A DNA stretch of 22,798 bases from a virus. Made by a program: the position numbers and the translations under genes. The notes beneath the pieces were generated by a model. That model saw only the letters and a list, made by a program, of their open reading frames with translations. It did no database searches and was not told where the DNA came from. Below are positions 5,611 to 14,100 of the stretch, in pieces. Positions within the stretch are counted from its first letter, which is position 1, and every line of letters starts with the position of its first letter. Location of the stretch: positions 1-22,798 of IMG/VR virus record IMGVR_UViG_3300036828_000149. One strand, given 5' to 3'.

Positions 5611-8202
5611 ATGTCTGACAATGCTATTCAGCCATCATTTGCTTCTGGTGAACTTTCCCCTAGCCTCTTCGCTAGGGTCGATGTCGCCAAGTATCATTCC
5701 GGTGCGGCGACGATGCGGAATTTCTTTGTTGATTACAGGAGCGGAGCGAGCACAAGGGCGGGGACGGAGTTTATTCGTCCAACAGACCAAAACTCCGGGC
5801 CGGTAAGGATAGTAAGGTTTCAGCAATCCGTTAACGTTACCTTCGTCTTAGAGTTCGGAAGTAACTATCTTAGGTTCATCTCTGATGGCGCCTCAATTGT
5901 AGAGCCTGGCTTCATCATCATCAACATCGCTCCGACAAATCCTGCGCAAGTAACAGCGCCTGGGCATAACTTCGTTAACGGGAATTTGATCTTTATCACT
6001 GGGGTTTTGGGGACGCTTCAGGCTGACGGGAGGTATTTTACTGTCAGGAATGTTGTTGGAGCTACCTTTACTTTAGAAGACTCTCTAACCGGCGCACAGG
6101 TGGATGCTACTAATTGGTTCACCTATAGCGGCGGCGGCTTGGCTCAAAGGGTTTACACTATCGCTACCCCTTATAACTCTGCTGAATTAGCTCAGTTGAA
6201 GTTTTCTCAAAAAGCTAGCGTTATGAATATTACTGATCCGTTCCATCCTCCCTATGTTTTGACGTTGATCAGTGCTACGAATTGGACTTTAGTTCCAGCG
6301 GTTATCGGAGCTACCGTCGGATCTCCTACAGGATTGAGTGCTACTGGGTCGGCGGCAGGGCCAGTTAACTATAACATTGCGGTAACGGCTGTAGATGGCG
6401 GTGGACAGGAGTCACCACCAGGCATTGTTGCGGTTGCGGCGACGCTTGATTTAAGAGTTACTCAGGGGACGATTGTAGTTAGTTGGGCTGCTGTAGCTGG
6501 GGCTACAGCTTACAATGTCTACTTTACATCTCCGTCTGTGTCTGCTGCTGGAGCGTCTTTTGGATTTGTTGGTACAACGACCAGTACTTCGTTTTTCAAT
6601 TCTAACATCTCACCAGACTTTGGACAGACTCCACCAATACATCAGAATCCATTCGTTGGAGTCGATTCCGCCCCTCAAGTCTCTAGTTATTTTCAACAAC
6701 GGTTGGTTTATGGTAACGGTGGTGGAAATGACGTAGATGAGTTTTGGATGTCTAAACCGGGAGCTTACTATAATTTCGATGACTCCAACCCAAGCCAAGA
6801 TGATGACGCCCTTACGGCAAGATTGGTTAGCCTTGAGGTAAATGAGATTAAAAGCTTCGTCCCGATGCCCTCCGGACTAGTCACCTTTACCACTCGAGGC
6901 GTCTGGCAAATCTCAGGTGGTGCAGGAGGCGTTGCTACTCAAGGAGGTCCGGTTACGCCATCTACTTTAACAGCAACTCCACAAGCTTATGTAGGAGCTA
7001 ATGATGTTCCACCCATCCTCATCAACTACGACATCTTTTTTGTTCAACAGAAAGGATCCATCGTCAGAAACCTGTCCTACAACATTTACGCTAACATATA
7101 CACCGGCAATGATGTCTCTATCTTATCCTCTCACCTATTCTACGGTCACCAAATCCTCGAGTGGTCCTATGCCGAAGAACCCTTCAAAATGATATGGGCG
7201 GTTCGTGACGACGGAATTCTCTTATCTCTGACAGTTATAAAAGAACAAGACATGTACGGGTGGGCCAGACACGACACGTTAGGGAATTTCCTCTCTACTT
7301 GTACAGTCACTGAGGGTCAGACTGACGCAGTCTATTTTGTAGTTGAACGTCCTAACACCGCTACCGGTATCGGATTCACTCGATGCATTGAGAGAATGGC
7401 TGATAGAACCTTTCCATTCGGGGCGGAAGATGCTTGGTGTGTGGATTGTGGGGTTAAAACAGTAGCTAACACTCCAAATGCTAATTTAACTCCCTTGGCT
7501 CCTACTGGACTAACTACGTTCTTAACAAACCCAGGAGTCTTCACTTCAGCGATGGTTGGTTGGGTCATCCGTGCTGGTGGCGGAGTGGCGACGGTGACTC
7601 AATTCATCGATGCCCAACATGTAATGGCACAAATAACTCAACCAATCACCAACCTTCTTCCTAACGATCCACTTAACCGTCCAGATACCCTTCCTCCAGG
7701 TGATTGGTCTATTGACAAACCGATTCAACGGATCTTCGGGTTGGATCATTTAGAGGGTCAACGGGTGGCGGTTCTAGCTGATGGAGGAGTAGTTAATGGT
7801 TTAACTGTCCATCAGGGCTCAATCACTCTTCCAGTTCCTGCGACTAAAGTCGTAGCTGGCTACGGATTCCAAGCTCAACTCCAAACCATGTACTTAGACC
7901 TTGGGCAGGAGACTAATACAGTTCAGGGTAAGCGGAAGAAAATTAACGCCTTGACTGTCAGAGTCAAAGACAGTCGAGGAATAAAGGCTGGAAGGACGTT
8001 TAACACTGTGACCCCAATTAAGGAACTTAATCGATTAACCGTTATGGGTCAACCGATTCAATTAGTCACAGCGGACGAAAGAATCGTAATGGATCCACTT
8101 TGGGATGTTCCGGGGCAGGTTTGTCTCCAAGTCGACGATCCGGTTCCTTCTACAGTCTTAGGGGTGATCCCTGAGATAACTGTTGGGGATACGGCCAAAT
8201 GA
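5611..8202 (+). CDS. Tail tubular protein B / nozzle (T7 gp12-like), 863 aa
   Basis: The start MSDNAIQPSFASGELSPSLF, followed by ARVDVAKYHSGAATMRNFFV and the SGASTRAGTEFI strand, is the typical opening of podophage nozzle proteins, and the order after tail tubular A agrees. Inserted domains are visible. Residues about 105-172 (APGHNFVNGNLIFITGVLGT, then RYFTVRNVVGATFTLE) resemble the FCCH-like beta domain found in phage tail proteins. Residues about 238-335 (SPTGLSATGSAAGPVNYNIA, then TIVVSWAAVAGATAYNVYFT) look like a fibronectin type III domain. A third insert near residues 625-690 has similar beta character. The conserved nozzle core resumes around YFQQRLVYGNGG and FVVERP. Its length is close to T7 gp12 (794 aa) plus inserts. 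One base separates its ATG from the upstream TGA. Confidence 0.87.
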   Translation: MSDNAIQPSFASGELSPSLFARVDVAKYHSGAATMRNFFVDYRSGASTRAGTEFIRPTDQNSGPVRIVRFQQSVNVTFVLEFGSNYLRFISDGASIVEPGFIIINIAPTNPAQVTAPGHNFVNGNLIFITGVLGTLQADGRYFTVRNVVGATFTLEDSLTGAQVDATNWFTYSGGGLAQRVYTIATPYNSAELAQLKFSQKASVMNITDPFHPPYVLTLISATNWTLVPAVIGATVGSPTGLSATGSAAGPVNYNIAVTAVDGGGQESPPGIVAVAATLDLRVTQGTIVVSWAAVAGATAYNVYFTSPSVSAAGASFGFVGTTTSTSFFNSNISPDFGQTPPIHQNPFVGVDSAPQVSSYFQQRLVYGNGGGNDVDEFWMSKPGAYYNFDDSNPSQDDDALTARLVSLEVNEIKSFVPMPSGLVTFTTRGVWQISGGAGGVATQGGPVTPSTLTATPQAYVGANDVPPILINYDIFFVQQKGSIVRNLSYNIYANIYTGNDVSILSSHLFYGHQILEWSYAEEPFKMIWAVRDDGILLSLTVIKEQDMYGWARHDTLGNFLSTCTVTEGQTDAVYFVVERPNTATGIGFTRCIERMADRTFPFGAEDAWCVDCGVKTVANTPNANLTPLAPTGLTTFLTNPGVFTSAMVGWVIRAGGGVATVTQFIDAQHVMAQITQPITNLLPNDPLNRPDTLPPGDWSIDKPIQRIFGLDHLEGQRVAVLADGGVVNGLTVHQGSITLPVPATKVVAGYGFQAQLQTMYLDLGQETNTVQGKRKKINALTVRVKDSRGIKAGRTFNTVTPIKELNRLTVMGQPIQLVTADERIVMDPLWDVPGQVCLQVDDPVPSTVLGVIPEITVGDTAK

Positions 8203-8612
8203 CTCGAATCGAACGAATAGATGGGAATGAGGCTAGAGAGTTAACGAAGAGTTTAGCTCTGAGTGAAATTGATAAGAAGGGAATGGAATTCTGTTTTGTG
8301 ATGAGTACGGATGTTTGGGTCGGATTTATTGACGATGAGATCGCTTGTATGTGGGGGCTGATTCCTCCTACTTTTCTCTCTGGTCAAGCTTATCTCTGGC
8401 TCTATACTACCGATGTGATTAAGGAGCATCAGTTTGTTCTAGTCAGGCATTCTCAAAGGGTCATGGAGAAGTTACTGGAAAAGTATCCGTCGATCGTCGG
8501 TCACGCTACGCTTGGAAATAAGAAGGCGATTCGATGGTTGAGATGGTTGGGGGCGGAATTTGGGTATCCGCAAGGAACGGGAATGCCATTTAGGATAAAG
8601 AAACATGGCTGA
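8199..8612 (+). CDS. T7 gp13-like protein with GNAT-type fold, 137 aa
   Basis: Length (T7 gp13 is 138 aa) and position between tail tubular B and a gp14-like protein identify it. Residues 30-70 (EFCFVMSTDVWVGFIDDEIA, then CMWGLIPPTFL) and the C-terminal NKKAIRWLRWLGAEFG (107-122) match the acetyltransferase-like fold of the phage gp13 family (formerly DUF2833). In T7, gp13 helps morphogenesis of the internal core, and no enzymatic activity is established for it. The GNAT-typical acetyl-CoA loop (Q/RxxGxG/A) is not evident, so I expect a structural or assembly role. It starts by ATGA overlap and ends eight bases inside the next gene. Confidence 0.78.
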   Translation: MTRIERIDGNEARELTKSLALSEIDKKGMEFCFVMSTDVWVGFIDDEIACMWGLIPPTFLSGQAYLWLYTTDVIKEHQFVLVRHSQRVMEKLLEKYPSIVGHATLGNKKAIRWLRWLGAEFGYPQGTGMPFRIKKHG

Positions 8613-9294
8613 TCCAATGACGATGGTTGGGTTAGGGGCAACAGCTCTTGGTGGTGTCGCTTCCGCAGAGGGAGCGCAGATTACGGCTAAAGGGAAACAG
8701 ACTGATATTATGGGGCAGATACTTGCCACAGTTGGCAAGGCATTTGGTTTCGAGGTTCAGGCTCAGCAGCAGACTTATCAAAGCGATGTAGAGACTTACC
8801 AAGCCGGCGTAGCTGAGGTTAATCGACAGATTGCGGAACAGAATGCTTCATACGCCAGAGACGTAGGAGAAGTCTCCGCTAGTCAGGAGGGAATGAAGGA
8901 TCGAGCTGCACTCAGTTCCGCTAAAGCCTCTCAAGGAGCGTCAGGCCTTGACGTTAACACAGGTTCTGCTGTTAACGTTAGGGAGAGTATGGTTGAGATG
9001 GGACAGTATAATCAGGCTGTGATTAGATCGAACGCAGCTAAGGTAGCTTATAATTTCGATGTAACAGCAACTCAAGACGCCGCTCAAAGGGACCTCCACA
9101 CTTACGCAGCAGGCCAAGATAAAATCCAAGCAGCTAATGACATGACAGCGGCAGGATTGACTATGGAGGCGATTCCGTTGCAACAGCAAGCTTTCGCATT
9201 AGCTGGTTCGGCTGGAGATATCTCCTCTATCGGATCCTTGCTTGGCGCTGCTGGAAGCGTTGCGTCGAAGTGGTCAACGTTTAAGTCTACTTAG
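8605..9294 (+). CDS. Internal virion protein B-like (T7 gp14-like ejection protein), 229 aa
   Basis: The N-terminus has a Gly/Ala-rich hydrophobic segment (MVGLGATALGGVASAEGAQI, residues 7-26). A long Gln/Ala-rich helical body follows (VQAQQQTYQSDVETYQAGVA and VNRQIAEQNASYARDVGEVS), then a SAKASQGASGLDVNTGSAVN segment typical of this family. The C-terminus is again hydrophobic (SIGSLLGAAGSVASKW). T7 gp14 (196 aa) is ejected first and sits in the outer membrane during genome delivery. Size, composition and the position ahead of two larger internal proteins support the same role here. It overlaps the gp13-like gene by eight bases and is followed 11 bases later by the next gene. Confidence 0.78.
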   Translation: MADPMTMVGLGATALGGVASAEGAQITAKGKQTDIMGQILATVGKAFGFEVQAQQQTYQSDVETYQAGVAEVNRQIAEQNASYARDVGEVSASQEGMKDRAALSSAKASQGASGLDVNTGSAVNVRESMVEMGQYNQAVIRSNAAKVAYNFDVTATQDAAQRDLHTYAAGQDKIQAANDMTAAGLTMEAIPLQQQAFALAGSAGDISSIGSLLGAAGSVASKWSTFKST

Positions 9295-9305
9295 AGGACC
9301 TGGAA

Positions 9306-11132
9306 GTGGCAGTTAATTACAAACCAATCCCAGATGCTCAGCCTCAGCTAGCGCCAACTCCGTCTATCCGTGAAGACGTTCCTCAGGTACGGTTTTCCGG
9401 AGCGGTTGGTGAAGCCCTTCAGTACGTTGGACGTGCTGGGTACGGTGCTTTAGGGCAGGCTACGGAAGACGTAGGAAGAGCCTTTGACAGTCTGGGTAAG
9501 AACGTTGAAGGCGCAGGACGAGAAATCTTCCAACGGGCAATCGCCTTAAAGGAATTGGAGAGCAATAAGAAGGTCGACGATCTGGTCATAGCATACAATC
9601 AAAAGCAGACGGACTTGGGAGAAAAGTTCAGAAATCAGTATGGAGAGAAGGCTGGACCTGATGCCTTAACTGCTCACATAAATGAAAGTAAGAATCTCCG
9701 TGCTGGAATGCGGGCAGGGCTGACTCCATACCAACTGAATAGATTCGATGATGAAACCAGAGGAATATTTTCGGCTAACGCAAGACAAAGTCTCGGACAT
9801 TCTGCGGCTCAATTTAAACATTCCTTAATGGCTACTAATGAAGCTAAGATTTCTATGGAACAGGATGCGATGGGGAAGTCACAGACTGATGAGGAACTCC
9901 AACAGCATCATAATAAGATTGAGCGGCTTACAAGAGAAGGAGGAGACTTAGCTGGGAAGACTCCTGAGATACTGGAGCACGATTTGAATATGAATTTGTC
10001 TAAAGGTTTTGCTAGCTACATTTCTGCTTTGTCGGACAGAGATCCTACAAAAGCGATGCAATTGTTGATGGCCAAAAAAGATGAAATCATGAATCCATTC
10101 TTCGATAAACTTAAAGACGAGATTCAAGGTAAACTTGATGATAGGACCGTCCGTTTAGCAGCACAGGCAGCGGGGCAGGATCAAGAAGCAGACTTAGCAG
10201 ATAAGGTGAAAAAGGCTGAGAAAGAGGCTAGGAAGACCACTGACGATCCTAGAGTCATAGATAAAGCTATACGAAGGACTGAAGGTGAGCATAGTGAGTA
10301 TGAAAGGGAAAAATTTAATCGTCAGCGTAAAGCCAACGATATGATGGATGCATTCACTCACGGCAGGCTTAATCCAGAGGGAAAACTCCCGACTAAAAGA
10401 GAAGAGATAGATATCGATCCTAGGACTAAGCAAGCCTTTGACCTTCTAACAAATAAAGAGAAGGATGCGGTTGAGACGCAGCTTACTCGGAATTCCCTAG
10501 AACAATACGCTGAAACTCCCGATGAAGTCCAACGGTTCCATGATATCAGAGAGCGTAGCTACGACCCGGCGAACTATGAAGAATTCAGAAATCTTAGAAT
10601 TAATGGTGATCTTCGCCTTTCAGTAAGGCATCGGAACGCATTGCTTGACCGTAAGGATGAGATAGAGAAGCAAGGTATTAAGGCTATGGATAATCCGCAT
10701 GTCAAAAGAGCAGAAGGTATATTATTGAGTCAGGGGCTCATACCTGAAGTTATTCGGACTGATCGAGATAGTATGAATAGACTTAGAGGGGTTCTTCATG
10801 ATGAGATAGACTTGCAGCAGAAATTACAGAGACGTGAAATGACTGATGGCGAAATACGATCACTCGGTTTACGAATTTTAGCAACGGATCCAAATAGCGG
10901 AATGGATACTGGATGGTTTGGTAAGTGGTTTACAAAGCCAGCGTTTGAGACAATGAGCGAGGCGACTAAGAAACGTGTGGAAGACTATAAAAAGGAGGTC
11001 TCCGGTGCTACGGATGACGAAGCCATGAGGGCGATTGCGAATTCTGAATACCAACTGATGTTTGAGAAGTATTTTGGTAAGAAGAAAACTGCGCCATCAA
11101 AGGCAGGACCTGCCGCACCACAGAGTCAATAA
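9306..11132 (+). CDS. Internal virion protein C-like (T7 gp15-like), 608 aa
   Basis: It starts at GTG 9306, seven bases after AGAGGA at 9293-9298, which overlaps the upstream TAG. The N-terminal 40 residues are Pro rich (PIPDAQPQLAPTPSIREDVP). The rest is long, charged and alpha-helical (GRAFDSLGKNVEGAGREIFQ, AIALKELESNKKVDDLVIAY, then a Lys/Glu-rich helix around residues 295-345). No enzymatic motif or membrane segment is seen. T7 gp15 (747 aa) builds the internal core and then the periplasmic part of the ejection tube. Location between gp14-like and gp16-like proteins and helical content make the equivalent role the best reading. Sequence similarity cannot be shown by eye. The stop overlaps the next ATG by one base. 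Confidence 0.72.
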   Translation: MAVNYKPIPDAQPQLAPTPSIREDVPQVRFSGAVGEALQYVGRAGYGALGQATEDVGRAFDSLGKNVEGAGREIFQRAIALKELESNKKVDDLVIAYNQKQTDLGEKFRNQYGEKAGPDALTAHINESKNLRAGMRAGLTPYQLNRFDDETRGIFSANARQSLGHSAAQFKHSLMATNEAKISMEQDAMGKSQTDEELQQHHNKIERLTREGGDLAGKTPEILEHDLNMNLSKGFASYISALSDRDPTKAMQLLMAKKDEIMNPFFDKLKDEIQGKLDDRTVRLAAQAAGQDQEADLADKVKKAEKEARKTTDDPRVIDKAIRRTEGEHSEYEREKFNRQRKANDMMDAFTHGRLNPEGKLPTKREEIDIDPRTKQAFDLLTNKEKDAVETQLTRNSLEQYAETPDEVQRFHDIRERSYDPANYEEFRNLRINGDLRLSVRHRNALLDRKDEIEKQGIKAMDNPHVKRAEGILLSQGLIPEVIRTDRDSMNRLRGVLHDEIDLQQKLQRREMTDGEIRSLGLRILATDPNSGMDTGWFGKWFTKPAFETMSEATKKRVEDYKKEVSGATDDEAMRAIANSEYQLMFEKYFGKKKTAPSKAGPAAPQSQ

Positions 11133-14100
11133 TGGCTGATGAACAGGATCCAATACTAGCTAGAGCCCTAGCCAATAGAAAGGCTCAGACTCAAGGCCGA
11201 GTTATTGACAGCCTTGACGCTGACCCTGAGAAGGCTGCGACGGCATCTAAGCTAGGGAATGATACTGGGGCTGATCCGAACGTAATCTATCATAACTTCG
11301 ACGATGTTATGAGAGAGCATCAAAAAGCTCTTACGAATGGAATTATAGAAAATAGTCCACCTCTACAGGAATATGTCAACTCTCATCCCCTTGCCGCTAA
11401 AGTGAGTAAAGATGATTGGGGAAATCTGTCTAAGCTTATGGATGTCCTTGGGTCTACTCCTCTAACCAGACCACTGGCCCAACTTGGCAAGTCCCCAGCA
11501 GGGAGAGATATCGTTAGTTCTTTATCAGGAGAAATGCCAGGGGTAGGGCCTATTGTCAGTGGGACTATAGAAAGAGCTAAGGAGGGCTTTGGCCAAGAGC
11601 CTGTGGGATATAGGGATCCATGGATTGAGGCTCTGCATTTAACCCCAGAGGCAGAGGCACAGTTCAAAGAAACCAGGTGGATGACTCCAGGGAAGCCGTA
11701 TTTCTTTCAGCGACCCACTGACCTAGCGACCCTATGGTCACTTTATGAATTTGTTACCAGAGCTTCTGTTGGTGGCGCCGCTGGTGGGATTGCTGGTTTC
11801 TTGGGTAGCACTCTTGTGGAGCTTGGTATGGAGCCGGCTACGGCTGCAAGTGGCATGAGAGACGTGCACGCTGTATCTGAGATAGTTTTACAGCTACTAC
11901 TTGGCGGTCTAGGGCCCAAGGGTGCACGACGAGCGACTATGGGTGTGTCTGGAGCTTTAGAATCACCGGCCCTCAGAGGGAAGCATCCAGAACTTTTAGA
12001 GTTGGAGAAAGAGACTGGCCTTAAGACTAAGGCAGACTATAAAGTCCTTCAAGAATGGAATAAGCTTGGAGATTCAGTCGAACGGGCCCTTCCGTACATC
12101 AAAGAGGGCGAAGAACCTCCTGTACGTTTAGATCCAGACATCGACAAAATGATTATGGATGACTCTAAAGAGGGGCTTAAGGAACTCAAAGAACAGGAGA
12201 AAGCCGCCAATAAGACAGTGACTAAAGAACGTGATCGAGATATGTTAGAGTTAGCTATATCTAAAGCTACCAAAGGCCAGAATGTTGGGTTGGAATGGGA
12301 CGGCGTTAAGGCTCTCTACGGTGATAAGCTTCCGGAGCCTGGAGATGGACTCTTAGGAGACATTCCTGGAGTAGCGGAGAAGTTTCAGGCTTCTATGACA
12401 TCAGGGGAAGATATTACAGTCCCGAAGTCTCAATGGCTCTCTAAAGTAGAAAAGGAGGTTTCTGAAAAATTGGACGGATTCGTTAAACATCGCCCTGGGG
12501 CTCTGTCGGAACGGGAGATCGAATCTCTTGGTAAGGCTGAAGAAATTCCGCCTATAGAGCCAGGAGTATCTAATTGGCAGAATGTCGTGGATGGAGTTCG
12601 ACGGGCAGCTGGGTTGGAGCCTTTGCTTAAGAAACTGCCAAAGGCAAGAGAACCAACCCAACTCGAACTCGGCGTCACACGTCAAGAAGACATCCCTCTC
12701 TTTAAGCCAGGGGCTTTGATGCCCAAGCGGATGTACGATCAATATTTCAACCAGATGAATAAGATCTTTGACGCAGATAAAGAGAAAGATTTAAGGGTAG
12801 CTGAAAGAGAAGAACGCCGAAGGCAGATGCCGGAATGGACCGAAAACTACAAGAAAGAACAGGAGAAGGTTGTTGAAGACATTAAAAATTCACGTCCTTT
12901 TAGGTTCAGTGATTTCTTCCGTAACGGAATCCTTAACGGCGAAGATGTGGGAGTCAAGCCAAGGATCCGTACAGATTCCTTAACTCCAGAACAGCGAGCC
13001 GCCATTCCTGCTAAGTTTCAAGCTAAGAATGGAATAGACCCTGACCTCATTGCTAGGGCTTTAGACTACCAGACAGGGTCCGAAATGATTAACGATATAA
13101 TAGCTTTCGAAGAGACGAGAAAGGAGGCTGGAGATAAGCCTGGGGAGTTCTTTAATCGGTTGGTTAAGAGAGAAACAGACAGGAGAATGGAAGTCAAATA
13201 TGGAAAGTTCGAAGAGAACGTCGCTGCCGCTGCTAGAGAGCATGTGATTTCCCCCACTGCCTTTGACCTCGTTCATCAAGAGGTAATGGCTTTAGCGATG
13301 CGGGCAGGGCAGAAGATGCCTATGAGTAAGGACGATCTTAGGCAGCAGGCATATATAAGGTTTACTGATTCGATCGCCAGTGAGCAAGATCTATCTAAAT
13401 ATGTTGGACTCTTAGGGAAGGCAGGCAGAGCAGCTGAAGAGGCTTGGCTTAAAGGTGATGTTGTAGAGGCGTTTAAGCAGAAACAACTACAAGCCCAGCA
13501 TATGGCCGTAGCGGCGCTAGCGAAAGAGTTTCAGAAAGAACAAAGGGCTTGGGATAGAGGAAAGAAAGCACATTCAGGGGAAGAGGATAAGAGCCTCCCT
13601 CAAGAGTATCAAAACTGGCTGCATGATCTTTATTACAGAGTTGGAGAAACCACCAAGCGTTCTTTGGATACGGTCAAGCAGAGCATCCAAGACCATGAGC
13701 ATAAAACATTTCAAGAATTTGCTGACAAGAAAAACATGAACGGCCTTCCTGTAGGGGCTGGAGAATACGGAGAAGCCTATACTCCAAAGATTCCGATTAC
13801 TCCATTTCTCTATGATCAGCCATTCAACAAGACTATGGATAAAGTCACAGTAGGAGAGTTTAGAGCAATTAACAACACTGCGCAAGCCTTGATTAAACTT
13901 GGTAGAGGAGAAAAGCAAGTCCTCGTAGGCGATAAGTTGACTATGTTTGAAGAAGCAAAAAAGGAACTTTTAGACTGGGTAAACCAGACACATCCAGACA
14001 AGCCATTTATACACAATCCAACAGCTTGGCAGAAGAGGAGAAAGCAACTTGCTACCATGAGAGTTGGGTTAATGCAGTTAGAGCATTTCTTTAGAATGGT

